A stretch of 64,000 nt of DNA. Origin: Gloeotrichia echinulata CP02. GTDB taxonomy: Bacteria; Cyanobacteriota; Cyanobacteriia; Cyanobacteriales; Nostocaceae. The translations under genes were made by a program, and so were the position numbers. Shown piece after piece: positions 26,844 through 37,175 of the stretch. Where the stretch lies: positions 4,965,001 to 5,029,000 of the forward strand of contig CP051187.1 of NCBI GenBank assembly GCA_038087035.1, in the 5' to 3' direction. Under the pieces are notes generated by a model, which saw nothing but the letters and a program-made list of their open reading frames with translations, did no database searches and was not told where the DNA came from. How positions within the stretch are numbered: position 1 is the stretch's first letter; each line of letters begins with the position of its first letter.

Positions 26844-28325
26844 CATTCGTTTTTTATCCTCAGATGTCCGACTATCCCAGTATTCGCGGTCACGAAACAT
26901 TTGGACTAACTCTTCAAGAACCAATAGGCTACGTTTTGTCATGTTTTCGTTCAGGCTTAAGATACTAGCGATTTGGTCACGAATACCATCTTTGGCTTTT
27001 TCTACAAAAGGATTAGTAGGTAACTTTTCCAGTCCTGCTAAGGTTTCCCGCAGTTCTTTAACTTCTGAACTTTCTTGATGCTTGTCTTCTCCCAAATCTA
27101 CCATACCAGCTAATCTAGTAGCTTCACCTACTAACAAATCAGCCACCTGTGAATCTAATCTGGGACTACTAAGCATTTCCTTAGCATCGCAACGTCCGAG
27201 GGAGTAATAGGTACATTGATAGTAAGCTGTATATTGTCGATGGCGATCGCGTCGCGAGGACATGCGGGTTAATGCGCCTCCACATCTACCACATTTTAAT
27301 AAATTGGCAAATGGGTTAATATCTTCCTGTCGTGCAGCCCATTTATTGTTAAGATTTTGGCGAATAGTGCGTTTTACTTGTTCATGTCGTTCGCGGGTAA
27401 TCATCCCTTCATGGGTATCCCAGTTGCAATCCCACTTATCAAAATGGTTTATTTGTTTACCTGACGGACTAGATTTGGTGACGTTAAACGGTGTTCCCCC
27501 TGCATGTACTGGATTTACTAAAAAGTTTTTTAGCCCAGCCGGCGACCACTGTAAGCTAGTCCAAGGGTATCGTTGATATGTTTTTTTATTATTGGGAAAT
27601 AAATCCAATTGCTCAATATCATTGGGCATGATGCGATGATTCCCTTTTGATTTTGGGCTTTTTGCGTCTACTTTGCCAGATACGCCAAACATCTCATTTA
27701 ATATATTACAAGTTTTTCTGGCACTACCACATTCTGCAAATACATTAAATATAAATAAAGCAAGTTCCCAAACTCTAAAACTGCGCTTTCCCTCTAATAG
27801 GGAAACACACCAACTTTCATCCTTGACATAACAATCATCAACAACCTTCCAGCCAAACGGCGCAAACCTATGGCTTTTGCGCTGAACCATACGGTGTTTG
27901 CGTTCTGCAGATACACGACTGGACAACATTTTAATTTCAAATTTACTAGCCGCAAGCAAAATATCAATTGTCAACTCACCGCCCAAACTTTCTGTATCAA
28001 TTGTTTGGTCAAGTGCTACCAGCCTAATACCCTTACTCCGTAATACTTCTAACAGCGCGTAGAACAGTTTGGATGATGACCCAATTCGGTCAATTCTTGT
28101 CACAATTAAATCACTGACGGTGCCTTTCGATGATATTTTTAAATCATCGATTAATTGCTGCAAGCCAGCACGGACTTCTGTTGTGCGACTTTGAATGTCC
28201 CAATAAAAGCGATCGCACCCAACATTTTTACCCCTCTGGAGTTGTTTTTTTAGCGCGTTGCGATCTTCTTGTTGCTCGATAGTCGAAACTCGACCATAAA
28301 ACCATTTTTCGGTCATCGTTGTCAA
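26778..28325 (-). CDS. Large serine recombinase (XisF-like), beside hupS
   Basis: 515 residues. N-terminal resolvase domain with the catalytic serine in WFYGRVSTIEQQ and VTRIDRIGSSSKLFYALL; then a recombinase domain (LKNFLVNPVHAGGTPFN) and a zinc ribbon CGRCGGALTRM...CTYYSLGRC, as in XisF-type heterocyst excisases. Its start lies 25 bp from the point where hupS coding sequence begins, and it points away from hupS. It has the same length as the nifK-element recombinase at 59140. It probably excises an element from hupS; no XisH/XisI homologues are seen. Confidence 0.9.
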   Translation of the reverse strand: MTTMTEKWFYGRVSTIEQQEDRNALKKQLQRGKNVGCDRFYWDIQSRTTEVRAGLQQLIDDLKISSKGTVSDLIVTRIDRIGSSSKLFYALLEVLRSKGIRLVALDQTIDTESLGGELTIDILLAASKFEIKMLSSRVSAERKHRMVQRKSHRFAPFGWKVVDDCYVKDESWCVSLLEGKRSFRVWELALFIFNVFAECGSARKTCNILNEMFGVSGKVDAKSPKSKGNHRIMPNDIEQLDLFPNNKKTYQRYPWTSLQWSPAGLKNFLVNPVHAGGTPFNVTKSSPSGKQINHFDKWDCNWDTHEGMITRERHEQVKRTIRQNLNNKWAARQEDINPFANLLKCGRCGGALTRMSSRRDRHRQYTAYYQCTYYSLGRCDAKEMLSSPRLDSQVADLLVGEATRLAGMVDLGEDKHQESSEVKELRETLAGLEKLPTNPFVEKAKDGIRDQIASILSLNENMTKRSLLVLEELVQMFRDREYWDSRTSEDKKRMLNRLVRRIIVEGRVVLGIEFL

Positions 28326-28349
28326 TTTATATTCTATAGTGAATATAAT

Positions 28350-29264
<915 letters not shown>

Positions 29265-29386
29265 TTATTTGTCAATGGTCATTAGTCAATCGTCATTGTT
29301 CAAGGACAAATGACAAATGACAACTAACAAATGACCAATGACAAATGACAAATGACAACTAACAAATGACCAATGACAAAGGACAA
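29265..29386. repeat. STRR array between hupS and hupL
   Basis: Heptamer repeats of the TTTGTCA/TGACAAA type in both orientations (ATTTGTCAATGG... then GACAAATGACAAATGAC), able to form a hairpin in the hupSL transcript. Similar STRRs are known between hupS and hupL of Nostoc. Confidence 0.8.
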
Positions 29387-29897
29387 ATGACAATTCAAAC
29401 ATTAGATATATCACCCGTTGGCAGAGTTGAGGGCGATTTAGATGTCCGAGTCGAAATTGAAAATGGGTATGTAGTCAACGCTTGGACACACGCCGAACTT
29501 TTTCGCGGGTTTGAAATTATTCTCCGGGGAAAAGACCCCCAAGCCGGATTAATTGTCACACCTAGAATTTGCGGGATTTGTGGCGGTTCCCACTTAACTT
29601 CTGCATCTTGGGCATTAGACACAGCTTGGGGTACAGAAGTTCCCCGTAACGCAATTTTAGCGAGAAATTTAGGGCAAATTGTCGAAACGATCCAAAGTAT
29701 ACCCCGCTATTTTTATGGTCTATTTGCTATTGATTTGACCAATAAAAATTATCGCAAAAGCCACTTTTATGATGAAGCTTGTAGACGCTTTACCGCCTTC
29801 ACTGGTAAGTCTTACGAAATCGGTATTACTATTTCAGCCAAACCTGTAGAAATTTACGCTTTATTAGGCGGTCAATGGCCTCACAGCAGTTATATGG
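29387..29897 (+). CDS. hupL: Uptake hydrogenase large subunit, 5' segment
   Basis: Starts MTIQTLDISPVGRVEGDLDV and includes the first NiFe ligand motif RICGICGGSHL. The coding sequence runs into the 16-bp repeat at 29882-29897 (HSSYM) and then leaves the family pattern. Joined at the repeat to 42412-43496 it gives 1596 bp, or 531 residues, in frame through WPHSSYMVPGGV. HupL oxidises H2 at a NiFe(CN)2CO centre. The ATG at 29387 is preferred; in-frame codons from 29366 arise in the STRR. Confidence 0.95.
29882..29897. repeat. hupL element core site, left copy
   Basis: CACAGCAGTTATATGG, identical to 42396-42411 and to the 16-bp core of the PCC 7120 hupL element as I recall it. Recombination between the copies restores hupL. 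Confidence 0.95.
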
Positions 29898-30731
29898 AAA
29901 TAAATTGGGGAATTGCTTATATAGTAAGGATTTACAAGGATAGGTGTAATGATTCCCTGGCTTTTCCTTAAATTAGGCGATAAACCCACGGTTAGTCACG
30001 CCATAAGCAAAGACAGCAAGCAGTAAATCCATTTATTTTTCTCTGCTAAAAGTTATTTGATTTTCTCAGGTATTACCTAATTTTTCCCTAACCCTAGATT
30101 AGCGATGTCTAGCGACAAGCCGCTCCGCGTCTACGCAGTTAAGGAAGTACAAGACACGTATGTGAACTACTCAGACTTGCCTACGGCTGAAGTCTGTAGC
30201 TCTCCCAATTCATCAGGAATAGCCTCAAAAACTCCGTAGTTTTTTTGGTCTGACATTCCCTCCAAGGGCAGGAGTCCTGATTCCCAAGACCCAAATCTTC
30301 TTCTTGCGACATATACCTATTAGCTTAGTTTTCGCTTATGGCATTGATGGTCAAGACAGTAAATATATTAGCAGAAAATCCTAGGGATTCGTCATCCATC
30401 CAGAATTTGTTTTTACCTGGTAAAAAATCAATTCCAGATGTAATCCTCATCCCCCACTCCCTATCCCCACCGAACTCACGAGTTGAGGGTGGGGACTTCC
30501 GCGATTCGTTAAGGGACTTCCAGAAATTAAATTATCCACCACATGGGGTCTGCAAGGTACCCCAAAAATCTAAAATCCAAAACTTGTACTGAGCGAAGTC
30601 GTTGGCGTAGCCTCTCGTAGAGAAGTATCCAAAATCTAAAATTCGGAGGGTCAAGAGTTTCTCCCTGCTGACGCACCCTACGATCCCCAAAATCGTCTAA
30701 ACTCAAAGTGTCTGCCAACTGCCAACCTCCC
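29898..30731. other. Left arm of hupL element, no clear gene
   Basis: Contains dispersed repeats (e.g. CCGAACTCACGAGTTGAGG, GAAGTCGTTGGCGTAGCC, AATCTAAAAT blocks near 30570-30650) and degenerate DNA. Small frames here (e.g. 30338-30592) look like repeat translations. Confidence 0.5.
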
Positions 30732-32282
30732 ATGTCTCACTGGTTCAATATTGCAGGTCCTTGTCAAGCTGACAAACACTATACACTCTCAGCAACAAGT
30801 CGTCTCCCCGACTTGTCGGTGCTGATTGAACAAGAAAGTTATTTTGTCATTCATGCACCCCGACAAACAGGGAAAACGACCGCAATGTTAGCCCTAGCGC
30901 AGCAACTTACCGCCACTGGACGTTATGCAGCAGTAGTGGTATCGGCGGAGGTGGGAAGCGCATTTAATCATGACCCAGGTGCAGCAGAATTAGCGATTTT
31001 GGGAGCTTGGCGGAATACAATTGAGGATAATCTACCCCCAGAACTACAACCCCCAACTTGGGTTTATAATGCTCCTGGGCAGAGAATTGGCGAAAATTTA
31101 AGAGCTTGGTCACGAGCGATCGAGCGTCCGTTGGTATTATTTATCGATGAAATTGACTCTTTACAAGACGAAACCTTGATTTCGGTTTTGCGACAGTTGC
31201 GAGATGGTTATCGCAGTCGTCCAGAAAATTTTCCCTCAACTGTTGGATTAATTGGTTTACGCGATGTGCGAGATTATAAGGTGGCATCGGGTGGTAGTGA
31301 CAGATTAAACACATCGAGTCCTTTTAATATTAAAGTCAGTTCGATTACCCTGAGAAATTTTAACGCTGAGGAAGTTGTAGAACTATACCAACAACATACC
31401 CAGGAAACTGGACAAATTTTTACAAAAGAAGCCGCAGCAACAGCCTTTGATTTGACCCAGGGACAACCTTGGTTAGTCAATGCATTAGCGAAGGAAGTTG
31501 TGGAAAAAATGGTTAAAGATAGAAGTATTGCTATTACAAAAGAACATATTTTACAAGCCAAGGAAATATTAATTGCCCGTCAAGATACTCATCTCGATTC
31601 TTTAGCTGAAAAACTCAGAGAGAAACGAGTTAAAGATATCATTGAGCCGATTTTATCAGGACAAGCATTACCCGATACCCCAGCCGATGATCGTCAATAT
31701 TTACTAGATTTAGGGTTATTGCGGCGCGATCCTGCGGGAGGACTAGTTATTTCTAACCCGATTTACCGCGAAGTTATTCCCCGCGTTTTAGTGCAAGGAA
31801 CCCAGGATAGTTTACCCCATATTAGTCCTAGTTGGTTAACCCCAGAAGGAGAGTTAAATCTAGATGCATTGCTACAAGCTTTTCTCAAGTTTTGGCGACA
31901 GCACGGGGAACCATTACTTGGTAGCGCTGTTTACCATGAAATCGCCCCCCACATCGTATTAATGGCTTTCTTGCATCGTGTTGTTAACGGTGGTGGAACC
32001 CTGGAGCGGGAATATGCAATTGGTAGTGACAGAATGGATTTATGTTTGCGTTACAAAGATGTAACGTTAGGGATCGAGTTAAAGGTATGGCGGGAGAAAA
32101 AGCGTGACCCCGTAACTGAGGGGATTGAGCAATTAGAATCCTATTTAGGGCGTTTGGGGTTGGATTTTGGTTGGTTATTTGTGTTTGACAGGAGGAAAAA
32201 TGCTCTACCAATGGAAGAACGTTTGTCAACTCAGGTTGTGGTGACCCAAAATCAACGTGCGATTACTGTGATTCGAGCGTGA
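30732..32282 (+). CDS. AAA-like ATPase fused to PD-(D/E)XK nuclease-like domain, copy 1
   Basis: 516 residues from MSHWFNIAGPCQADKHYTL. N-terminal ATPase has Walker A APRQTGKTTAML and Walker B PLVLFIDEIDSL, typical of the cyanobacterial 'AAA-like' family. The C-terminus reads GSDRMDLCLRYKDVTLGIELKVW, a D...ExK pattern of PD-(D/E)XK nucleases. The adjacent copy at 32381 is nearly identical except in the middle ~85 residues. Function unknown; perhaps selfish or defence-related. Confidence 0.85.
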   Translation: MSHWFNIAGPCQADKHYTLSATSRLPDLSVLIEQESYFVIHAPRQTGKTTAMLALAQQLTATGRYAAVVVSAEVGSAFNHDPGAAELAILGAWRNTIEDNLPPELQPPTWVYNAPGQRIGENLRAWSRAIERPLVLFIDEIDSLQDETLISVLRQLRDGYRSRPENFPSTVGLIGLRDVRDYKVASGGSDRLNTSSPFNIKVSSITLRNFNAEEVVELYQQHTQETGQIFTKEAAATAFDLTQGQPWLVNALAKEVVEKMVKDRSIAITKEHILQAKEILIARQDTHLDSLAEKLREKRVKDIIEPILSGQALPDTPADDRQYLLDLGLLRRDPAGGLVISNPIYREVIPRVLVQGTQDSLPHISPSWLTPEGELNLDALLQAFLKFWRQHGEPLLGSAVYHEIAPHIVLMAFLHRVVNGGGTLEREYAIGSDRMDLCLRYKDVTLGIELKVWREKKRDPVTEGIEQLESYLGRLGLDFGWLFVFDRRKNALPMEERLSTQVVVTQNQRAITVIRA

Positions 32283-32380
32283 ATATTTTGAATGATTGAT
32301 TTCTTTGTTTGAAAATTGAGCGATGGTCGCAGACCCCAAAATCGTCTAAACTCAAAGTGTCCGCCAACTGCCAAAATCCC

Positions 32381-33931
32381 ATGTCTCGCTGGTTCAATAT
32401 TGCAGGTCCTTGTCAAGCTGACAAACACTATACACTCTCAGCAACAAGTCGTCTCCCCGACTTGTCGGTGCTGATTGAACAAGAAAGTTATTTTGTGATT
32501 CATGCACCCCGACAAACAGGGAAAACAACCGCAATGTTAGCCCTAGCGCAGCAACTTACCGCAACTGGACGTTATGCAGCAGTAGTGGTATCGGCGGAGG
32601 TGGGAAGCGCATTTAATCATGACCCAGGTGCAGCAGAATTAGCGATTTTGGGAGCTTGGCGGAATACAATTGAGGATAATCTACCCCCAGAACTACAACC
32701 CCCAACTTGGGTTTATAATGCTCCTGGGCAGAGAATTGGCGAAAATTTAAGAGCTTGGTCACGAGCGATCGAGCGTCCGTTGGTATTATTTATCGATGAA
32801 ATTGACTCTTTACAAGACGAAACCTTGATTTCGGTTTTGCGACAGTTGCGAGATGGTTATCGCAGTCGTCCAGAAAATTTTCCCTCAACTGTTGGATTAA
32901 TTGGTTTACGCGATGTGCGAGATTATAAGGTGGCATCGGGTGGTAGTGACAGATTAAACACATCGAGTCCTTTTAATATTAAAGTCAGTTCGATTACCCT
33001 GAGAAATTTTAATGCTGAGGAAGTTGTAGAACTATACCAACAACATACCCAGGAAACTGGACAAATTTTTACAAAAGAAGCAGCAGCAACAGCCTTTGAT
33101 TTAACTCAGGGACAACCTTGGTTAGTCAATGCATTAGCGAAGGAAGTTGTGGAAAAAATGGTTAAGGATAGAAGTATTGCTATTACAAAAGAACATATTT
33201 TACAAGCCAAGGAAATATTAATTGCCCGTCAAGATACTCATCTCGATTCTTTAGCCGAACGCTTACGGGAACCAAGGATAAAAGCGATTATCGAACCGAT
33301 GTTAGCAGGTTTGGAATTGGGGGATATACCCAACGATGATATTCAATTTGTGATTGATTTGGGTTTATGTAAAATGCATCCCCAGGGTGGATTAACTATT
33401 GCTAATCCAATTTATCGGGAAGTTTTACCCAGGGTATTAACTGTCACACCGATGGCTTCCCTGCCAATGATTGCACCGACTTGGTTAACCCCAGAAGGTG
33501 AGTTAAATATAGATGCATTGCTACAAGCTTTTCTCAAGTTTTGGCGACAGCACGGGGAACCATTATTAGGTAGTACGGGCTACCATGAAATCGCCCCCCA
33601 CATAGTATTAATGGCTTTCTTGCATCGTGTGATTAACGGTGGTGGCACCCTGGAGCGGGAATATGCCATTGGTAGTGACAGAATGGATTTATGTTTGCGT
33701 TACAAAGATGTAACGTTAGGGATCGAGTTAAAGGTATGGCGGGAGAAAAAGCGTGACCCCGTAACTGAGGGGATTGAGCAATTAGAATCCTATTTAGGGC
33801 GTTTGGGGTTGGATTTTGGTTGGTTATTTGTGTTTGATAGGCACAAAAATGCCCTACCAATGGAAGAACGTTTGTCAACTCAGGTTGTGGTGACGGAAAA
33901 TCAACGTGCGATTACTGTGATTCGGGCGTGA
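32381..33931 (+). CDS. AAA-like ATPase fused to PD-(D/E)XK nuclease-like domain, copy 2
   Basis: 516 residues from MSRWFNIAGPCQADKHYTL. Same architecture as the neighbour, from which it differs mainly between about 33249 and 33500 (ERLREPRIKAIIEPMLAGLE against EKLREKRVKDIIEPILSGQA in copy 1). The upstream 60 bp are also duplicated, so the unit arose by tandem duplication. A third, broken 3' end lies at 36208-36375. Confidence 0.85.
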   Translation: MSRWFNIAGPCQADKHYTLSATSRLPDLSVLIEQESYFVIHAPRQTGKTTAMLALAQQLTATGRYAAVVVSAEVGSAFNHDPGAAELAILGAWRNTIEDNLPPELQPPTWVYNAPGQRIGENLRAWSRAIERPLVLFIDEIDSLQDETLISVLRQLRDGYRSRPENFPSTVGLIGLRDVRDYKVASGGSDRLNTSSPFNIKVSSITLRNFNAEEVVELYQQHTQETGQIFTKEAAATAFDLTQGQPWLVNALAKEVVEKMVKDRSIAITKEHILQAKEILIARQDTHLDSLAERLREPRIKAIIEPMLAGLELGDIPNDDIQFVIDLGLCKMHPQGGLTIANPIYREVLPRVLTVTPMASLPMIAPTWLTPEGELNIDALLQAFLKFWRQHGEPLLGSTGYHEIAPHIVLMAFLHRVINGGGTLEREYAIGSDRMDLCLRYKDVTLGIELKVWREKKRDPVTEGIEQLESYLGRLGLDFGWLFVFDRHKNALPMEERLSTQVVVTENQRAITVIRA

Positions 33932-34077
33932 GTATTTTTGTTTGGATATTGAGCGATGGTCGCAGACTGGGCTTTGCCCATCGCACTTCTCAAAGATGTT
34001 TAACGGTGAAATTATTGAGTTTTTAGCACAAATACATGGTATCATCAAATAAGTTGGCAAAAATGCACTCGCCACCT

Positions 34078-34308
34078 ATGAATTATAGAAACTATATCAC
34101 AATCGAAGCGAATAAACGCGGTGGTAAGCCTTGTGTACGTGGCTTGCGAATTACAGTTTATGAAGTGCTTGAATACCTAGCCTCCGAGATGACCGAAGCG
34201 GAAATTCTTGATGATTTTCCCGATCTGACGCGAGAAGATTTAAAAGCTTGTATTGCTTATGCTGCTGACCGTGAACGTCGGCTGATGATTTCGACCTTAT
34301 CAGCATGA
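34078..34308 (+). CDS. DUF433 antitoxin
   Basis: 76 residues, MNYRNYITIEANKRGGKPCVRGLRITVYEVLEYLASEMTEAEILDDFP, a classic DUF433 (VapB-like, helix-turn-helix) protein. The ATG at 34078 fits family length better than 34036. Its ATGA overlap with the next gene is the usual layout with a DUF5615 PIN-like toxin. Intact, while its toxin is truncated. Confidence 0.85.
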   Translation: MNYRNYITIEANKRGGKPCVRGLRITVYEVLEYLASEMTEAEILDDFPDLTREDLKACIAYAADRERRLMISTLSA

Positions 34309-34454
34309 AATTACTGTTTGATGAAAACTTATCCCCTAAATTATCCACCCGCTTGAGCGATCTTTTTCCAGACTCACTTCATGTTCGAGATATAGGCATG
34401 AAAGCAACAATAGACCCGATAGTTTGGAATTATGCAAAAGATAATGATTTGTAG
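34305..34454 (+). pseudogene. DUF5615 PIN-like toxin, truncated
   Basis: Starts MKLLFDENLSPKLSTRL, the family N-terminus with the acidic D/E pair, and continues to WNYAKDNDL before a stop at 34452. The family normally goes on for another ~50-60 residues. The break lies 6 bp before a MITE-like inverted repeat at 34460. Confidence 0.8.
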
Positions 34455-34459
34455 TTAAT

Positions 34460-34646
34460 AGGACTTACGCATTGACAAAAAACACAAAATATGGGCTGAA
34501 AAAACCGGAGATGTCGTAGGGGTTTAGCATTGCTAAACCCCGAAAACGCGGGTCTGTTTACCATCGAAGTAATAATTAATCAAAGTCTGAAACAACGTAT
34601 TTTGGTAAAAGCATACCATGCCAAATTTGTACAGTGCGTAAGTCCT
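34460..34646. repeat. MITE-like element with AGGACTTACGCA ends
   Basis: AGGACTTACGCA (34460-34471) is perfectly inverted at 34635-34646. Flanks both carry AGTTAA, a possible target duplication. Isolated pieces of the end (GCGTAAGTCCTG) recur at ~16326 and ~61361. It abuts the truncated toxin. Confidence 0.6.
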
Positions 34647-34784
34647 AGTTAAGTATAATTATTTTCTTGCTATTGAAATATAAACCTGGGTTTTTCTCAA
34701 TATAAATACGCAATTAGCAATATATGAGTTTAAATAATTACATGTCAGCTTATGTATAGAAGTATTGATTTATTTGGATATTGA

Positions 34785-34880
34785 GCGATCGCTTGATTAA
34801 AGTCCACAATCTTGGTGCGTTCCCAAAAATTTATCGGTTGAGTAATTAGGAATTGTTGTGAGGAACGCACCCTACAAAAT
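34785..34880. repeat. Repeat shared with 37656-37752
   Basis: GCGATCGCTTGATTAAAGTCC, CACAATCTTGGTGCGTT and an AGGAATTGTTGTG / CCTACAAAATCG end match 37656-37752 closely. The short block CGCACTT(C/T)TCAAAGATGTTTAAC also occurs at ~33982, ~35710 and ~37630. These are dispersed scars confined to the element interior. Confidence 0.55.
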
Positions 34881-34967
34881 CGCAGCTATCGTTTTTTTGG
34901 CGGATATATGAACTGTATCTTTTTTATTGGCAAGAGCTAACCAAAAACCTGTATCAACTATGATCAT
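34872..34967 (-). pseudogene. PIN-domain toxin, 5' remnant
   Basis: Starts MIIVDTGFWLALANKKDTVH, the PIN-domain opening with its first catalytic Asp, then stops after 31 residues where the repeat at 34785-34880 begins. Overlaps the end of the antitoxin gene at 34954 as in intact operons. Confidence 0.75.
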
Positions 34968-35193
34968 ATTTTTGGTTAAGTTCACGGTCTAAGTAGTTTT
35001 TATAGTTTTTTGAGAGGTCTGTTTCAGCTTCTCTGCAACCGATAAAGTCTGACCAGTCTTGCAAGGAATTTTCTGAAGATTCGTGTTGATTCACAAGGTA
35101 GCGTTTTTTCAGGACTTCTACGAGTTCCACTATGATTTGTTGTGCATGGGGAGGAAGAGACGCAATATCTTGTTGAATTGTATCTAAGTTCAT
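34954..35193 (-). CDS. Antitoxin-like protein
   Basis: 79 residues: MNLDTIQQDIASLPPHAQQIIVELVEVLKKRY, then an acidic linker with a DWSDFIGCREAETDLSKNY tail. This layout is typical of small cyanobacterial antitoxins (DUF2281-like) that pair with PIN toxins. The partner immediately downstream is truncated. Intact reading frame. Confidence 0.75.
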   Translation of the reverse strand: MNLDTIQQDIASLPPHAQQIIVELVEVLKKRYLVNQHESSENSLQDWSDFIGCREAETDLSKNYKNYLDRELNQKYDHS

Positions 35194-35258
35194 AATCTCA
35201 TCTTGCTGTTTCCCTGATTATAGTTTAGCAAAAAAGCGTATCGCACAAATAATAAGCA

Positions 35259-35486
35259 TCAAAAAGCAGGATTCGCATAGGCTGTTAGCATTTCCTTTGC
35301 TAATTCAAGAGCCGCGATCGCTTGTTTATGTGTGACACTAGGGAAGTGGTCTAGAAATACCTCTAATGAATCACCAGCTTCAAGGTAATCAAGCAGGGTT
35401 TTTATTGGTACACGAGTTCCCACAAAAACAGGTGTTCCCCCTAGAATATCAGGGTCGCTATGAATAATACGTGATGTTAATGCCAT
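35259..35486 (-). CDS. DUF433 antitoxin, orphan
   Basis: 75 residues, MALTSRIIHSDPDILGGTPVFVGTRVPIKTLLDYLEAG, a standard DUF433 protein. The ATG at 35486 gives family length; an upstream ATG at 35519 is possible. No DUF5615 partner follows downstream on the minus strand, so it is an antitoxin without its toxin. Confidence 0.82.
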   Translation of the reverse strand: MALTSRIIHSDPDILGGTPVFVGTRVPIKTLLDYLEAGDSLEVFLDHFPSVTHKQAIAALELAKEMLTAYANPAF

Positions 35487-36023
35487 AAAAAATTCAGTTA
35501 AATAACTGTGCGTTCTCAATTATAATTATATCTGTATTCTCAAGTTCAATCACGATCAAGGAAGTACAAAAAAAGGAAGTTGAGCGATTCCTGCGGAGCG
35601 CTATCTCTTCTCTACGAGAGGCTGCGCCAACGAGACGCTACCGCGAACGCTATCGCACTAACCCAACATTATCGATAGCAGTTCGCAGTTAAGGAAGCAC
35701 AAGCAAGATCGCACTTTTCAAAGATGTTTAACAGCAAATCTAACACTTTCATAGAGATAATCACCTCGTTGGGCAAATTCTTCTTTACTGTAGCGGGGCT
35801 GTCGAATTGCCATAGGCTTAACCTCGATTTCAACTTTGTTGCTCCATTTTACCGAAAGCTTGGGTCTAGAGCCGCCGTTCTTCTAGGACGGCTTTTTGGT
35901 AAAATAGTGGCAACAGGCAGGGCATTGTCTGTCGTTGCTCAGTGATGTAAGACGGGCTATGCCTGCTATTGCTGTTTGAATCCAGAATCCCTGAACTTTC
36001 AGATCAGGGAGTATGTCAACCTG
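35487..36023. other. Repeat scars, no clear gene
   Basis: Contains CTACGAGAGGCTGCGCCAACG-type and GCGATCGC-type dispersed repeats and a CACTTTTCAAAGATGTTTAAC scar. An open frame at 35724-35945 has no recognisable similarity. Confidence 0.45.
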
Positions 36024-36129
36024 TATAGCGTTTCTCGCCCTAGTAAGGTACACCCGTAGGGCGCCGGCAAAACGTGCCCCTACACCGCGTGATACAATTT
36101 TGTACCTCACTTAACTGAGAATCGCTATA
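36024..36129. repeat. MITE-like element with TATAGCG ends
   Basis: TATAGCGTTTCTC at the left and GAGAATCGCTATA at the right, with a GTAGGG...CCCCTAC core. Related to 23033-23139. Confidence 0.55.
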
Positions 36130-36207
36130 CAATGGCTGAACTAAGGTCAGGGAACAAAAAGCATTGGTTGGGTTTCCTTTTGTCAACCCAACCTACAGGC
36201 TAGCCTA

Positions 36208-36375
36208 TACTGAGGGTATTGAGCAATTAGAATCCTATTTAGCCCATTTGGGGTTGGATTTTGGTTGGTTATTTGTGTTTGACAGGCGTAAAATACCCTA
36301 CCAATGGAAGAACGTTTATCCACCCAGGTTGTGGTGACCGAAAATCAACGTGCGATTACTGTGATTCGGGCGTGA
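36208..36375 (+). pseudogene. 3' fragment of a third AAA-PD(D/E)XK gene
   Basis: CTGAGGGTATTGAGCAATTAG onward matches the last ~55 codons of the genes at 30732 and 32381, but one base is missing near 36290 (GGCGTAAAATACCC against the AAAAAT of the intact copies), breaking the frame. It ends with the same stop context. Confidence 0.8.
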
Positions 36376-36444
36376 GTATTTTTGTTTGGATATTGAGCGA
36401 TCGCTTATGATCAATGTATTCTTGTATGTCTGGGAGTTTAAACC

Positions 36445-36669
36445 ATGTCACTCGCTGAGTTAATTCCTCTGGTCAACAATCTGAGTCAGTCAGACAAATT
36501 ATCACTCTTCAAACTCCTAGCCACACAAATCCCAGACGCTGAACTACAAGTCATCTTTTCTGCATCAGAGTACCCGATTTGGTCGCCCTACGACGCAACG
36601 GAAGCTGCAAACATCCTCATGCAGATGATTCAGGATAGACAAGAGGCATCTACTCATGGATCGCACTAA
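36445..36669 (+). CDS. Small protein, possible antitoxin
   Basis: 74 residues: MSLAELIPLVNNLSQSDKLSLFKLLATQIPDAELQ, resembling small cyanobacterial proteins with a SxxELIPxVxxLSxxDKLxLxxxL opening that occur near toxin genes. No partner toxin identified. ~100 bp upstream of the broken papain-fold toxin. Confidence 0.55.
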   Translation: MSLAELIPLVNNLSQSDKLSLFKLLATQIPDAELQVIFSASEYPIWSPYDATEAANILMQMIQDRQEASTHGSH

Positions 36670-36767
36670 CTCGATATTAGCGAACTGACAAGTCAGCGCT
36701 TGCGCTATCGCATTTAAGAGTAGTTTATCCAAGACTAAAATAAGATAAGATAAACATTTTTTAGGAG

Positions 36768-37151
36768 GTGCTGTTTCTGAATAATTTACCGGATGATTTA
36801 GCCATTGCCGAAATTCATCAAGCAATTGGTAATCTTGTCATTCGATTTCCATTACTTCATTGCCAAGAATGTGCCAAAACACTCAAATAGTGGCTAAAAC
36901 AACGTAAAATTCCCGGTAAACTTTGGCGACTTTCGACCATATACGACAATGAAGACTTTATTTTGAGTGATCGCTTAGAAAAACAAGGTTGCTTTGAAAC
37001 TATTACGGAAAATGGCGTTCATTACGGTGTTGAAGTTTTTGGCAAAATTTTCGACAACCTTTCCCGACAAGGACTATACCCAGATGACTGGATTCAAGAT
37101 TTTACCTCTCTATCTAATGAGTTTAAAATAGAAGTAATAGAAGAATTTTGA
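36768..37151 (+). pseudogene. Papain-fold toxin with internal stop
   Basis: After AGGAGG the frame (GTG at 36768 or CTG at 36777) reads LNNLPDDLAIAEIHQAIG, then CQECAKTLK, an in-frame TAG at 36888, and on through WLKQRKIPGKLWRL, GVHYGVEVFGKIFDNLSRQG to a stop at 37151. The Cys in CQEC, the His in GVHYGVEV and the Asp in IFDN fit the Cys-His-Asp triad of papain-fold polymorphic toxins. One nonsense codon inactivates an otherwise complete gene. Confidence 0.75.
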
Positions 37152-37175
37152 AAATTTTTAATGGAGTTAAACTCA

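Noticed and set aside
28269..28349. N-terminal extension of hupS (MLLDSRNSTIKPFF...)
   Set aside because: It is antisense to the recombinase N-terminus and does not match HupS; the true start codons are missing.
30338..30592. 84-codon frame in the left arm of the hupL element
   Set aside because: Built partly from dispersed repeats (CACTCCCTATCCCCACC) with no recognisable domain.
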